A stretch of DNA of 64,000 bases from Pseudooceanicola marinus (GCF_020177265.1 NZ_JAIVMC010000011.1:1-64000); one strand, 5' to 3'; numbered from the stretch's first letter, positions 37,846 to 48,643 are shown. Notes: generated from the letters alone by a model not told the origin. Made by a program: numbers and translations.

Positions 37846-37975
37846 CAGGCGCCCGCGCGGCACGCCGGTCCGCAGGGGTCGCGGCTGCGCAGGGGCCCGG
37901 CCCGCTTGCACAGGCCTGACCGGGCCGCAAGAAGCCCCCCGGTCGCCGAAGGGCATTGCGCCCCTCTCTCTCTAT

Positions 37976-38040
37976 TTGTTGGTTAGAAGTATCCCGGGGG
38001 AATTGAGCCCCCCCAGGGCTCAAGGGGGCAGAGCCCCTCC
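37976..38040 (-). repeat. 3'-end structured repeat, copy E
   Basis: Read on the minus strand, 50 bases after the ccoS stop: hairpin GGGGC/GCCCC (38025-38037), hairpin TTGAGCCC/GGGCTCAA (38003-38023), then CCCCCGGGATACTTCTAACC (37981-38000) and AACAA. Nearly collinear with copy F over about 65 bases. Confidence 0.8.
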
Positions 38041-38090
38041 CGGTCCTGCCTGCCCCATCCGACGACGGGGCCAAGGCACAGCCGCGCCCC

Positions 38091-38249
38091 TCAGGGCTTC
38101 GGGTGATCGTCCCATTGATCCGACAGGATCCGCTGCGACGCCCCGTCGGGGTCGTCGTATTGATCCGTCTTCACCGTCCAGATGAAGCCGACCAGACCGA
38201 TCCCGCCGAGAAACAGCGAGATCGGGATCAGCCAGACGAGAATATCCAT
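38091..38249 (-). CDS. ccoS: cbb3 oxidase maturation protein CcoS
   Basis: A 52-residue membrane protein, shorter than most gene finders' limits. It starts MDILVWLIPISLFLGGIGLV, one N-terminal helix, followed by GFIWTVKTDQYDDPDGASQR and a polar tail: the standard CcoS pattern. CcoS is needed for active cbb3 oxidase, probably for placing heme or copper in CcoN. It is the last gene of ccoGHIS, 68 bases after ccoI. Confidence 0.93.
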   Translation of the reverse strand: MDILVWLIPISLFLGGIGLVGFIWTVKTDQYDDPDGASQRILSDQWDDHPKP

Positions 38250-38317
38250 GTCCTGTCCCCTTTCGGCCCCTCGCGGGTGCCCCTGTCACTGCCTGCCCCG
38301 GTCCCCGACCGCGCGCG

Positions 38318-40525
38318 TCAGCGCAGCCGCAGGGCGTTCAGCGATACCGTGATCGAACTGGCCGACATGGCCAGCGCCGCGATCAGGGGCGAACAGAGCC
38401 CCGCAACCGCCAGCGGCACGGCTATCACGTTGTAGAATGTCGCTATGCGGAAGTTCTCACGGATCCGCCGCGTGGCGCGAGAGGCGATGCCGAGGGCCTC
38501 TGGAATGGGCGACAGATCGCCTCCCAGCAGGACAATGTCGGAGGCAACCCGCGCAGCGTCCAGCGCCGAAGCGGGCGAGATCGAGACATGCGCCGTGCTC
38601 AGCGCCGCCGTATCGTTCAGCCCGTCGCCCACCATCAGCACCCGCGCGCCCTGCGCCTGCAGGTCCACGATGCGGGTGGCCTTGTCGCCCGGCAGGGCCC
38701 CCGCGGTCCAGTCCTCGATGCCCAGGCGCGCGGCCAGATCAGCCACCGCGCCCTCGGCATCGCCGGAGATCAGCGCGACCCGTTTGCCCGCCGCCAGAAG
38801 GTCGCGCACGGCCGCCTCGGCACCATCCCGCAGGCTGTCGGTGAAGGTGAATTCCACCAGGCCGTCCGGCCCCTCCAGCCAGGTGGCGGTCTCGCCCCCG
38901 GCCTCGGCGCCCAGCCAGGCGGCACGGCCCAGGCGGACGCGGCGTCCGTCCAGCAGCCCTTCAGTGCCATAGCCCGGCACCTCGCGCAGCTCCGCGACCG
39001 GCGCAGGAGCGATCCCGCGCGCACGCAGGGCAGTGACGAGAGAGCGGCTCAGCGGGTGCGAAGAGCCCTCGGCCAGGGCAAGCGACAGCGACAGGGTGGC
39101 GTCGTCAAATGCGTCCAGGTTGGTGGCCTCGGGCGTGCCGGCGGTCAGAGTGCCGGTCTTGTCGAAGACCACCGTATCGACCTCGGCCAGCCGTTCCAGC
39201 GCGGTTTCATGTTTCACCAGCATCCCTCGCCGGAACAGACGGCCCGAGGCCGCGGTGGTCACCGCGGGCACGGCCAGACCCAGAGCACAGGGACAGGTGA
39301 TGATCAGCACGGCGGCGGCGATGTTCAGCGCCACGCGCAGGTCCCCCGACCACAGGAACCAGCCGAGGAAACTGAGCGCCGACAGGATATGCACCCCGGG
39401 AGCGTAGAGCTTCGCCGCGCGGTCAGCCAGCGAGGTATAGCGCGATCGCCCGCTTTCGGCGATGGCCACCAGATCCGCCATTCGGGCCAGCGAGGTGTCG
39501 CGCCCGATAGCCGTGGCCCGCACGGTCAGCGGGCCGGTCAGGTTCACCTCCCCCGCGCTGACACCCTGGCCCGCCAGGGCGGGCACGGGCAGCGTCTCGC
39601 CGGTCAGCAGGGAGCGGTCGAGTTCCGAGGCGCCCTCGACGATCTCGCCGTCCACGGGCATCCGCCCGCCGGGACGCACCTGGATCAGGTCGCCGATGGA
39701 CAGCTCGGCCACCGGCAGCTGCACCTCTTCGCCATCGCGCAGCACCCAGGCGCGGGGCACTTCCAGCGCCGCCAGCTCCTCCGCCGCCGAGCGCGCCGCG
39801 GCGCGGGTGCGGTGATCCAGGTAGCGGCCCGCCAGCAGGAAGAAGGTCAGGGTCAGGGCCGCGTCAAAATAGGCATGTTCCCCCGACAGCGAGGTTTCCC
39901 AAAGGGAGGTCGCAAGGGCCAGGAGGATGGCCAGCGAGATCGGCACATCCATGTTCAGATGCCGCGCCTTCAGGGCGCGCCCGGCGCTGATGAAGAAGGG
40001 CTGGGCGCAGAAGGCGATGGCCGGCAAAGTGATCGCCGCGCTGATCCAATGGAACAGGTCGCGCGTGGCATCCGCCGCCCCCGACCAGACCGAGACCGAC
40101 AGCAGCATCACGTTCATCGAGGCGAATCCTGCCACCGCCAGCCGCATCAAGAGCTCGCGCCCCCGCCGGTCGGTGGCGGTGGCCGCAATGGTGCCCGCGT
40201 CCAGCTCATGCGCCTCGTACCCCACGCCCTCGACCACCTGCACCAGGTCGGCGGCCTCGACATCGGCGTCGGCCTTCACCTGGGCCCGCTTGAGGGTCAG
40301 GTTCACCCGCGCCTCCCGCACGCCGGGCGCGGCGTTCAGCGCCCGTTCCACCGTGTCGATGCAGGCGGCGCAATGGATGCCCGGCAGCGACAGCGCCAGG
40401 GTCGCGCCTTCCAGCTCGCGCGCACGGCGGGCCATGTCCTCGGCCGCCGGGGCGGCGGAACAGGCCGGGCAGGCAGAGATGCCGCCCGGTTGTTCCTCGA
40501 TGTAATGCTGCGCTGCGTCGACCAT
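38318..40525 (-). CDS. ccoI: Copper-transporting P-type ATPase of cbb3 assembly
   Basis: A 735-residue inner-membrane P1B ATPase that moves copper for cbb3 oxidase. The N-terminal metal-binding domain has HCAAC (about residue 51-55), with a further CPAC near residue 19. The copper channel motif is TCPCALGLA, the phosphorylated Asp is in DKTGT, the phosphatase motif is TGET and the hinge GDGLNDTAAL. It lies in ccoGHIS, with ccoH ending 16 bases upstream. Confidence 0.96.
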   Translation of the reverse strand: MVDAAQHYIEEQPGGISACPACSAAPAAEDMARRARELEGATLALSLPGIHCAACIDTVERALNAAPGVREARVNLTLKRAQVKADADVEAADLVQVVEGVGYEAHELDAGTIAATATDRRGRELLMRLAVAGFASMNVMLLSVSVWSGAADATRDLFHWISAAITLPAIAFCAQPFFISAGRALKARHLNMDVPISLAILLALATSLWETSLSGEHAYFDAALTLTFFLLAGRYLDHRTRAAARSAAEELAALEVPRAWVLRDGEEVQLPVAELSIGDLIQVRPGGRMPVDGEIVEGASELDRSLLTGETLPVPALAGQGVSAGEVNLTGPLTVRATAIGRDTSLARMADLVAIAESGRSRYTSLADRAAKLYAPGVHILSALSFLGWFLWSGDLRVALNIAAAVLIITCPCALGLAVPAVTTAASGRLFRRGMLVKHETALERLAEVDTVVFDKTGTLTAGTPEATNLDAFDDATLSLSLALAEGSSHPLSRSLVTALRARGIAPAPVAELREVPGYGTEGLLDGRRVRLGRAAWLGAEAGGETATWLEGPDGLVEFTFTDSLRDGAEAAVRDLLAAGKRVALISGDAEGAVADLAARLGIEDWTAGALPGDKATRIVDLQAQGARVLMVGDGLNDTAALSTAHVSISPASALDAARVASDIVLLGGDLSPIPEALGIASRATRRIRENFRIATFYNVIAVPLAVAGLCSPLIAALAMSASSITVSLNALRLR

Positions 40526-40541
40526 CTGTGGCCTCGGATCC

Positions 40542-41018
40542 TCAGTTCACAACCTGCAGCTCTAGCCGTTGCAGGAACTCGGTGCCGTCCTCGGCAATGG
40601 CGCTGAACCGCACGATCCAGCGGCCCTCGCCCACGGCCAGAGGCGTCTCGTAGGCGGTGCCGTTGTAGGCGAACTGCGGCACCACGTCGTCGGTGCTGTC
40701 GGTGGGCCGGCCGATGGTCGCGGTCATCTCCTTGGCGCGCACCGGGCGGCCGTCGGAATCGGTGATCGCGATGGTCAGCATCTCGCCCACGTCGCGGGCC
40801 TCCACCGTCCAGCCCAGGCGTTCCTGGTCCGCGACGCGGCCGTCGAATTCCTGGCTGAAGACATAGGTGTTGTCGACTTCCAACCCCGGGAAAGTACGCA
40901 CCGCCTTGGTGGCCATGACCACGTTGACCGTGATGATGATGCCGAAGGCCGCCACGAAGATCGCCAGTACGTGCCAGCCCTTCAGGGTGAAACCGGTGGG
41001 TTCTGCGGTGTCGCTCAT
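40542..41018 (-). CDS. ccoH: cbb3 oxidase assembly protein CcoH (FixH family)
   Basis: A 158-residue protein with a single N-terminal membrane helix (GWHVLAIFVAAFGIIITVNVV) and a periplasmic domain. VFSQEFDGRVADQERLGW is the FixH signature. CcoH stabilises early cbb3 complexes. Only one base separates it from ccoG. Confidence 0.94.
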   Translation of the reverse strand: MSDTAEPTGFTLKGWHVLAIFVAAFGIIITVNVVMATKAVRTFPGLEVDNTYVFSQEFDGRVADQERLGWTVEARDVGEMLTIAITDSDGRPVRAKEMTATIGRPTDSTDDVVPQFAYNGTAYETPLAVGEGRWIVRFSAIAEDGTEFLQRLELQVVN

Positions 41019-41019
41019 G

Positions 41020-42453
41020 TCAGTTGGCCCTTCCGTTGAAGACGGTTTCCTCGCTCGACCGTTCCTGGCTGGACGTGTCCTCGACCCAGAGGGTGAACTC
41101 GGTCCGGTCCGATGTTGCCGGTGTGGTGCCCGGGGCGGCGGTCACGTAGACCCGCGCCAGGTGGGTGGCGTCCGCGTCGACCGTCACCGTGGCATCCTCG
41201 CTGCCTTCCACCTGAACCTCAAGGGCGGGATCGCCCTCGGCCGACAGGCGGAAGACCTGCGCCTCGCCCTGCTTGTTGCGCAGGCGCACGTCGTAGACGT
41301 TGCGGATGGTGCCGTCAGACAGGGTGATGAAGGTCGGGTTGCGCACCGGGGCGACGGTCATGTCGATGTCGGGCCGGATGAACAGCGCGACGACCAGGCC
41401 CACGCCCACGGCGGCCCAGAGCACGGTGTAGAGGATCGTGCGCGGGCGGAAGATGTGGCGGGTGATCTTGCGGGGTTCCTTGCCGGCGCGTTCGTTCTGT
41501 TCGTCCGTCAGCGCCATGTAGTCGATTAGCCCGCGCGGCTTGCCGACCTTGTCCATCATGTCGTCGCAGGCGTCGATGCACAGCGCGCAGGTGATACAGG
41601 CCAGCTGCTGCCCGTCGCGGATGTCGATGCCCATGGGGCAGACGTTGACGCAGGCATGGCAGTCGATGCAGTCCCCCAGGGCCTCGGCGCCTTCGGCCTT
41701 GCGGTGCTTGCCGCGCGGCTCCCCCCGCCAGTCACGGTAGGCCACAGTGATCGTGTCCTCGTCCATCATGGCGGCCTGGATGCGCGGCCAGGGGCAGGCA
41801 TAGATACAGATCTGTTCCCGGGCGAAGCCGCCGAAGAGGAAGGTCGTCGCGGTCAGCAGCAGCATCGTGGTATAGGCCACCGGGTGGGCGTTCAGCGTCA
41901 CCAGGTCACGCAGCAGCGTCGGTGCATCGGCAAAGTAGAAGACCCAGGCGCCCCCCGTCGCCAGGCCGATCAGGAACCAGGCCACCCACTTGGTGATCCG
42001 CAGGCGGACCTTCCGGACATCCCATTTCTTCTGCCGATGCAGGCGCAGGCGGGCATTGCGGTCGCCCTCGATCCAGCGCTCCACCAGGATGAAGAGGTCG
42101 GTCCAGACGGTCTGCGGACAGGTATAGCCGCACCAAACCCGACCCAGGGCCGAGGTGAACAGGAACAGCCCCAGCCCCGCCATCACCAGCAACCCGGCGA
42201 TGAAGTAGAACTCATGCGGCCAGATCTCGATCCAGAAGAAGAAGAACCGCCGGTTGGCCAGGTCGATCAGCACCGCCTGGTCGGGCAGGTTCGGGCCCCG
42301 GTCCCAACGGATCCAGGGCGTCAGGTAATAGATGCCCAGGGTCACGATCATGATGACCCATTTCAGGTTCCGGAAGCGGCCTTTCACCCGGCGGGGAAAG
42401 ATCGGTTCCCTGGCAGCATAGAGCTTGGGATCTTCTGTATCGGAAGCAGACAC
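41020..42453 (-). CDS. ccoG: cbb3 oxidase accessory protein CcoG (polyferredoxin)
   Basis: A 477-residue membrane iron-sulfur protein, reported in related bacteria to reduce copper for oxidase assembly. It has several membrane helices (about residues 40-200), two cluster motifs CIDCHACVNVCPMG and CITCALCIDAC, further conserved cysteines in WCGYTCPQTVW and CIYACPW, and a C-terminal immunoglobulin-like domain. The start is GTG at 42453 with AAAGGAA upstream. An FNR box (42513-42526) is 60 bases ahead. Confidence 0.94.
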   Translation of the reverse strand: MSASDTEDPKLYAAREPIFPRRVKGRFRNLKWVIMIVTLGIYYLTPWIRWDRGPNLPDQAVLIDLANRRFFFFWIEIWPHEFYFIAGLLVMAGLGLFLFTSALGRVWCGYTCPQTVWTDLFILVERWIEGDRNARLRLHRQKKWDVRKVRLRITKWVAWFLIGLATGGAWVFYFADAPTLLRDLVTLNAHPVAYTTMLLLTATTFLFGGFAREQICIYACPWPRIQAAMMDEDTITVAYRDWRGEPRGKHRKAEGAEALGDCIDCHACVNVCPMGIDIRDGQQLACITCALCIDACDDMMDKVGKPRGLIDYMALTDEQNERAGKEPRKITRHIFRPRTILYTVLWAAVGVGLVVALFIRPDIDMTVAPVRNPTFITLSDGTIRNVYDVRLRNKQGEAQVFRLSAEGDPALEVQVEGSEDATVTVDADATHLARVYVTAAPGTTPATSDRTEFTLWVEDTSSQERSSEETVFNGRAN

Positions 42454-42512
42454 GGGGGCGTTCCTTTGGATGCAATTACAAAGCCTTCTCGCAAACCGAT
42501 GTTTTCCCAACA

Positions 42513-42526
42513 TTGACCTGCATCAA
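42513..42526 (-). promoter_or_regulatory. FNR box of ccoGHIS
   Basis: TTGACCTGCATCAA matches TTGAT-N4-ATCAA at nine of ten positions. It lies between the LysR gene and ccoG, 60 bases before the ccoG start; FnrL is encoded in this window. Confidence 0.8.
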
Positions 42527-42546
42527 ATGCGACATTTTCACTGTAC

Positions 42547-43479
42547 CTATTGCGCCCCCGGTTGTGATCCCCCCGCTTCGCTCGCCCCGGCCCTGTCGCC
42601 CCAGGCCGCCCGGGCCTGCCGCAGCAACCAGCGGCCGAAGTCCCGCGCCTCGGGACGCAGCGTCGGCGCGTGCCAGAGCAGGAAATAGCCCTTTTTCCGT
42701 ACGTCCTCGAACAGAAGGCGCAGGCGCCCGGCGGCCAGTTCCTCCTCCGCGAAGGCCCGCGCCATGACCCCGACACCGCGCCCCGATCGCAGCGCCTCCA
42801 GCATCAGGTTGCCCGGCAGCGACGTTACGCCGCGCCGCGGATCCAGCTTGCTGCCCTGCCATTCAAGGAACTCTCCAGCCTCGTTGGTGCCCAGCTCCTG
42901 GAACCAGGGATAGCTGGACAGTTCATCGGGGCTGGGGAAATGGCCTTCGGGAATCAGCCCTGGCGAGGCGAGGACGGCAATCGGGCTTTCCACCAGCAAA
43001 TGCGCCTCCAGCCCGGGCCAGTGGCCACTGCCATAGCGCAGGGCCAGGTCGGCCCCGCCGGGGCCCAGATCGCGCAGCGCGGGCGTCGGGTCGATCATCA
43101 GGGACAGGCCGGGATGGCGGGCCTGGTAGTCGCCCAGGCGCGGCATCAGGAACTGCGCCGCCAGGGTGGGGGTGCAGGTAACCAGGATCGGACGTTCGGC
43201 CAGGTCCCCGCGCAGCCGCGTGACCACCTCCTCGATGCCCGCCACGCCCGCGAGCACCGCATCAGCCAGCTGCCGCCCCTCGGCCGTCAGTTCCAGGGCA
43301 CGGGCGCCACGGCGCACCAGCGGCAGGCCCAGGTGGCTTTCCAGCTGCTTCACCTGCTGACTGATGGCGGCATGGGACACGTTCAGCCGGGCGCCGGCGG
43401 CGACGGTTGTGCCCGTCTCCGCCAGGGCGGCCAGAGCGCGCAGCGCCGTCATCGGGGGAAGGCCGGTCCAGTCGATCAT
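42547..43479 (-). CDS. LysR family regulator (GcvA-like)
   Basis: A 310-residue LysR protein. The DNA-binding part (residues 8-65) reads AALAETGTTVAAGARLNVSH followed by AAISQQVKQLESHLG; the effector domain has ADLALRYGSG typical of the GcvA group. It is divergent from two very small genes, and the palindrome TGTAAG-N5-CTTACA overlaps its own start codon, so autorepression is likely. It sits inside the cbb3 region but is not a usual member of it. Confidence 0.88.
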   Translation of the reverse strand: MIDWTGLPPMTALRALAALAETGTTVAAGARLNVSHAAISQQVKQLESHLGLPLVRRGARALELTAEGRQLADAVLAGVAGIEEVVTRLRGDLAERPILVTCTPTLAAQFLMPRLGDYQARHPGLSLMIDPTPALRDLGPGGADLALRYGSGHWPGLEAHLLVESPIAVLASPGLIPEGHFPSPDELSSYPWFQELGTNEAGEFLEWQGSKLDPRRGVTSLPGNLMLEALRSGRGVGVMARAFAEEELAAGRLRLLFEDVRKKGYFLLWHAPTLRPEARDFGRWLLRQARAAWGDRAGASEAGGSQPGAQ

Positions 43480-43495
43480 GTAAGCCAGACTTACA
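43479..43495. promoter_or_regulatory. Palindromic operator of the LysR gene
   Basis: TGTAAGCCAGACTTACA is a perfect inverted repeat with a five-base centre that fits the LysR T-N11-A pattern. It abuts and overlaps the LysR start codon (43477-43479), and lies about 80 bases before the first small gene. Confidence 0.6.
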
Positions 43496-43575
43496 CATGG
43501 GAAACATTCCTGAATAGGGGATTCGGGGGTCTGTCCCGTAAAACAAGGTCAGACACCCCAACCGGAGAGAGACCC

Positions 43576-43701
43576 ATGTTCAACATCTACGCACAGAGCC
43601 TGCTGACCGCCACCCGCCTGGAGCGCCGCAGCGCGCCGCCCGTGGCCGAAACCCGCCTGCCCCGCCTGCGCGCCCCGCGCGATGCCCGGCGGAACGACTG
43701 A
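43576..43701 (+). CDS. Small basic protein, 41 residues, unknown
   Basis: A 41-residue frame starting MFNIYAQSLLTATRLERRSA, with GGAGAGAG ahead of its ATG. It is rich in arginine and proline (10 Arg), with a short amphipathic start. No family is recognised. It is divergent from the LysR gene and followed after 34 bases by another small gene with its own AAAGGAG, so the two look like an operon controlled by that LysR. Confidence 0.55.
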   Translation: MFNIYAQSLLTATRLERRSAPPVAETRLPRLRAPRDARRND

Positions 43702-43735
43702 CACCGCACAGACAGTCCCGAAAGGAGTGATCCCC

Positions 43736-43888
43736 ATGGATCCGATCCTCTACCGCCCCCTCGACGTTCTGGACGAACGCATCCGCCGCGCCGACCGCTA
43801 CCAGCAGAACCAGCCCCGGCGCCGCATGCCCGACCCTGACGCGCCGCGTTTCTACTGGTGGCCCGCGAAACCGCGTCGCTGTCGCTGA
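43736..43888 (+). CDS. Small protein, 50 residues, unknown
   Basis: A 50-residue frame starting MDPILYRPLDVLDERIRRAD, with AAAGGAG (43721-43727) eight bases before the ATG. The middle is basic (NQPRRRMP) and the end aromatic (APRFYWWPAKPRR), which could be a membrane- or nucleic-acid-contacting peptide. Family unknown. It is the second of two small genes downstream of the LysR operator. Confidence 0.55.
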   Translation: MDPILYRPLDVLDERIRRADRYQQNQPRRRMPDPDAPRFYWWPAKPRRCR

Positions 43889-43926
43889 ACCGCAACCCAT
43901 CTCCTGCCCACCCCGCGCGCAGCAAT

Positions 43927-43961
43927 GAAAAAAGCCCGCCCTGCGATCGCAGGGCGGGCTT
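43927..43961 (-). terminator. Terminator of ccoNOQP (perfect 30-base palindrome)
   Basis: Bases 43932-43961 form a perfect palindrome (arms AAGCCCGCCCTGC and its complement around GATC). On the minus strand it ends in a run of six to seven T residues, so it terminates transcription from ccoP. It could also stop rightward transcription from the small genes less efficiently. Confidence 0.85.
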
Positions 43962-44069
43962 CCCCGAAGGCCCGGGGCGGGCTAGAAAAATGGCACCGAC
44001 CGTTCAAGGAAACGCGCGAACAGGACGAAGCGGCCGGTGCCAACCCCACCACGAGAGCGGGGGTCTGGA

Positions 44070-44094
44070 TTGGCGGGGGGGCACCCCCCGCCAA
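44070..44094 (-). other. Inverted repeat just after ccoP
   Basis: TTGGCGGGGGG (44070-44080) pairs with CCCCCCGCCAA (44084-44094) around GCA. It is 21 bases past the ccoP stop and has no T-run, so it may protect the mRNA 3' end rather than terminate. Confidence 0.5.
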
Positions 44095-44114
44095 ATTCGT
44101 TTCAGCGGGCGGGC

Positions 44115-44975
44115 TTACTCGCCGCCGCCCAGCTGGTGGACATAGGTGGCCACGGCGCGGATCTGCGCTTCGCTCAGGCGTTCACCCCAGTTGGGCATGA
44201 CACCGAAGCGGGCGTTTTCGACCGTTTCGTGGATCGTCTCGTAGTCCCCACCGTAGAGCCAGATGGCATCGGTCAGGTTGGGCGCACCCTGTTCCCGGTC
44301 CCCGGTGCCGTTTTCCATGTGGCAGGAGACGCAGTTGTACTCGAAGACTTCCGCCCCGGCCTCGACCAGGCTGGCGTCCCGCGGTTCGCCCGACAGGGAC
44401 ATGACGTAGTTCACCACCGAGTCGATTTCCTCGTCCGTCAGCAGCTCATCACGACCGAAGGCCGGCATGGCGCTGTAGCGGGCGTCCCAGTCATCCTCAT
44501 TCCGGATGCCGTGGGTGACGGTGTAGTGGATGTCCTCGATCGAGCCACCCCAGAGCCAGTCATCGTCCAGCAGGTTCGGATAGCCGACCGCACCGGCCGC
44601 CCCCGACCCGTGGCACTGCGCGCACCAGGTCTGGAAGACCGAGGCACCGGCAGACACCGCGTACTGGTTCAGCTCCGGATCACCGGCGATCTCGGTCAGC
44701 TCGACCGAGGCCAGCTGTTCGTTGATGCCGGCGTTCGCGGCCTCGACCTCGGCGATCCGTTCGGCCACCTGGGCACGGGTCGAGAAGCCCAGCACCCCGG
44801 AGGTGGCCTGGTTCACCAGCGGCCAGGCGGGATACATCACCGTGTAGATGACGCCCCAGACGATACAGGCGTAGAAGGTCCACAGCCACCAGCGCGGCAA
44901 GGGCGTATTCAGCTCTTCGATGCCATCCCAGGAGTGGCCCGTGGTGCCGTGTTTCTGTTTCAGGTCATCGCTCAT
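44115..44975 (-). CDS. ccoP: cbb3 oxidase diheme cytochrome c subunit
   Basis: A 286-residue membrane-anchored cytochrome c. One helix (about residues 30-50) holds it in the membrane; two heme c sites follow, CAQCH (118-122) and CVSCH (215-219), with axial methionines in SAMPAFG and GVMPNWG. CcoP takes electrons from cytochrome bc1 or soluble cytochromes and passes them to CcoO. Last gene of ccoNOQP. Confidence 0.97.
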   Translation of the reverse strand: MSDDLKQKHGTTGHSWDGIEELNTPLPRWWLWTFYACIVWGVIYTVMYPAWPLVNQATSGVLGFSTRAQVAERIAEVEAANAGINEQLASVELTEIAGDPELNQYAVSAGASVFQTWCAQCHGSGAAGAVGYPNLLDDDWLWGGSIEDIHYTVTHGIRNEDDWDARYSAMPAFGRDELLTDEEIDSVVNYVMSLSGEPRDASLVEAGAEVFEYNCVSCHMENGTGDREQGAPNLTDAIWLYGGDYETIHETVENARFGVMPNWGERLSEAQIRAVATYVHQLGGGE

Positions 44976-44976
44976 C

Positions 44977-45192
44977 TCACAGGTCCTTTCCTGCGAAGGC
45001 CGGCTCGGACGTGTCGGTTTTCACGTCGCGGGCGGGGCGGTCTTCGTTGCGCAGAGGAATGTTCGCCGTATCCTCGTAGGTCTTGCGGGCACCGGGGCGG
45101 AACACCCACAGCACGACACCCACGAAGAACAGGAACAGGGCCAGCAGCATCCAGCTATCCGCGAACTGGCGTAGGATCGAATAGATATCCAT
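44977..45192 (-). CDS. ccoQ: cbb3 oxidase small subunit CcoQ
   Basis: A 71-residue protein with one membrane helix ([19 protein letters not shown]) and a polar tail including [17 protein letters not shown], the standard CcoQ pattern. CcoQ stabilises the complex. It is separated from ccoP by one base and from ccoO by ten. Confidence 0.95.
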   Translation of the reverse strand: MDIYSILRQFADSWMLLALFLFFVGVVLWVFRPGARKTYEDTANIPLRNEDRPARDVKTDTSEPAFAGKDL

Positions 45193-45202
45193 CGGATCCC
45201 CC

Positions 45203-45934
45203 TCAGCGGCTTTCGTCTGGGTAGAAGGTCGAGAAGTCGACCAGCGTGCCCAGCATTTGCAGGTAGGCGATCAGCGCATCCATTTCGGAGATGCCCGGTT
45301 CACCGTCGAAGTTGCGCACGTTTACGCTGTCCTCGCCGTAGCGTTCCAGCAGCCCGTCGTAATCGCTGTCGGGATCCGCCTGGGCCAGAAAGTCGGACTG
45401 GGCGTTTTCCAGCTGATCTTCCGTGTAGGGGACACCGACCAGGGCATGCGTGGACATCAGGTCCTGCATGTATTCGCCCTCGATCATGGCATGGGTCAGG
45501 AAGCCGTATTTCGGCATCACCGATTCCGGCACCACGGACTGCGGGTTGGTCAGGTGATCGACATGCCACTCGTCCGAGTAGCGACCGCCGACGCGGGCGA
45601 GGTCGGGCCCAGTCCGCTTCGAGCCCCACTGGAACGGGTGGTCGTATTTCGACTCCGCTGCCAGCGAGTAGTGGCCATAGCGTTCCACCTCGTCCCGCAT
45701 CGGCCGGATCATCTGGCTGTGGCAGACATAGCAGCCTTCGCGGATGTAGATGTCCCGGCCGGCCAGTTCCAGCGGCGTGTAGGGGCGCATGCCTTCCACG
45801 TCCTCGATGGTGTTTTCGAGGTAGAAGAGCGGTGCGATCTCCACGATGCCACCGATGGTGACCACGGCGAAGGAGCAGGCCAGGAGGAGCGTGGCGTTCT
45901 TTTCAAGAAACGCGTGTTTATCAAGGATACCCAT
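45203..45934 (-). CDS. ccoO: cbb3 oxidase monoheme cytochrome c subunit
   Basis: A 243-residue membrane-anchored monoheme cytochrome c with an N-terminal helix (residues 15-38) and the heme site [11 protein letters not shown] (from Cys68). [16 protein letters not shown] is characteristic of CcoO. Transfers electrons from CcoP to the heme-copper centre in CcoN. Confidence 0.97.
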   Translation of the reverse strand: MGILDKHAFLEKNATLLLACSFAVVTIGGIVEIAPLFYLENTIEDVEGMRPYTPLELAGRDIYIREGCYVCHSQMIRPMRDEVERYGHYSLAAESKYDHPFQWGSKRTGPDLARVGGRYSDEWHVDHLTNPQSVVPESVMPKYGFLTHAMIEGEYMQDLMSTHALVGVPYTEDQLENAQSDFLAQADPDSDYDGLLERYGEDSVNVRNFDGEPGISEMDALIAYLQMLGTLVDFSTFYPDESR

Positions 45935-45945
45935 CTATCTGCTCC

Positions 45946-47550
<1,605 letters not shown>

Positions 47551-47648
47551 AACGCGTCCCTTTGTCAGTCCAACGAGGCGGAATTCTCCCCCCGCTTCTT
47601 ATCGGAGTTGCGACCTCCGCTTATTGCGTCGGTGCTGAATCACATGCC

Positions 47649-47662
47649 TTGATCTGTATCAA
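47649..47662. promoter_or_regulatory. FNR box 1 between ccoN and uspA
   Basis: TTGATCTGTATCAA is a perfect FNR palindrome, centred about 105 bases upstream of the ccoN ATG. FnrL binding here would turn on ccoNOQP at low oxygen. Confidence 0.92.
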
Positions 47663-47680
47663 TCGCGAAACCGTGAGGTG

Positions 47681-47694
47681 TTGACGAAGATCAA
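47681..47694. promoter_or_regulatory. FNR box 2 between ccoN and uspA
   Basis: TTGACGAAGATCAA matches at nine of ten positions. On the plus strand TAAACA (47717-47722) begins 22 bases after it, the position of a -10 in a class II FNR promoter, so this box probably drives uspA from about 47729. Confidence 0.8.
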
Positions 47695-47803
47695 TGTGAG
47701 GTAATTTCCCACATGTTAAACACACCTTATCGACCACATTCTGGTCAAGGTATCTCGTGGTTTGGTAACGATTTTTCACCGAACAACCGCTCAGGAGGCT
47801 CCC

Positions 47804-48643
47804 ATGGCCTACAACACGATCTTCACGATCCTGACGCGAAAAGAAGGGCTTCAGGCCCATCTCGATCAGGTTGCCGCCCTCGCCCTGTCACATGACGCTC
47901 ACCTCGACGTGCTCTGCCTCGGCGTGGATCGCACGCAGATGGGCTATTACTACGCAGGCGCCAACGCGATGGTCCTGCAGGAGGCAATCACCCGCGCCAC
48001 CGAAGAATCCAATGCGCTCGAAGCCGAAGCGACTGAACTGCTGAAAGGCGCCGGCCTGCGCTACGCCGTGGACACCGACGTGGCCCAGATGGGCGACATT
48101 GGCCGCCACGTCGCCTGGCGCGCCCGCTTCTCCGATCTGGTCGTGCTGCCCAAGCCCTATGGCGACGGCAAGGGCGTGGAGGATGAGCCGATCATCGAAT
48201 CGGTGCTCTTCGAAGGCCGCACCCCGGTCCTGGTCCTGCCCGACGATCCGGCCGAATCGCTGACCTCGAAGAAGCCGCTGATCGCCTGGAACGAAACACC
48301 CGAGGCCCTGGCCGCTGTGCGCAAGGCGCTGCCGATGCTGCAGAAGGCCGCGGCGGCGCATGTGGTGGTGATCGACCCGCCGATGCACGGCCCCGACCGC
48401 TCCGACCCCGGCGGCATGCTGGCCGCCTGGCTGGCGCGTCACGGGGTGGCGACCGAGATCGACGTGATCTCGAAAACCATGCCGCGCATCTCGGACCTGA
48501 TCAGCCGCCACGCGACGGACATCGGCGCGGACATGATCGTCATGGGGGCCTATGGCCATTCGCGCTTCCGCGAGGCGATCCTGGGTGGCGCCACCCGGCA
48601 CATGCTGGAAGGCACCGAACTGCCGATCTTCATGGCGCACTGA
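47804..48643 (+). CDS. Universal stress protein with two UspA domains
   Basis: A 279-residue tandem UspA protein. The second half ends with IVMGAYGHSRFREAILGGATRHML, the Gly-rich ATP-binding loop of ATP-type UspA proteins; the first half lacks it. AGGAGG precedes the ATG at 47804. Divergent from ccoN with FNR boxes between, as known for the uspA-type gene beside ccoN in Rhodobacter. Likely made at low oxygen. Confidence 0.92.
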   Translation: MAYNTIFTILTRKEGLQAHLDQVAALALSHDAHLDVLCLGVDRTQMGYYYAGANAMVLQEAITRATEESNALEAEATELLKGAGLRYAVDTDVAQMGDIGRHVAWRARFSDLVVLPKPYGDGKGVEDEPIIESVLFEGRTPVLVLPDDPAESLTSKKPLIAWNETPEALAAVRKALPMLQKAAAAHVVVIDPPMHGPDRSDPGGMLAAWLARHGVATEIDVISKTMPRISDLISRHATDIGADMIVMGAYGHSRFREAILGGATRHMLEGTELPIFMAH

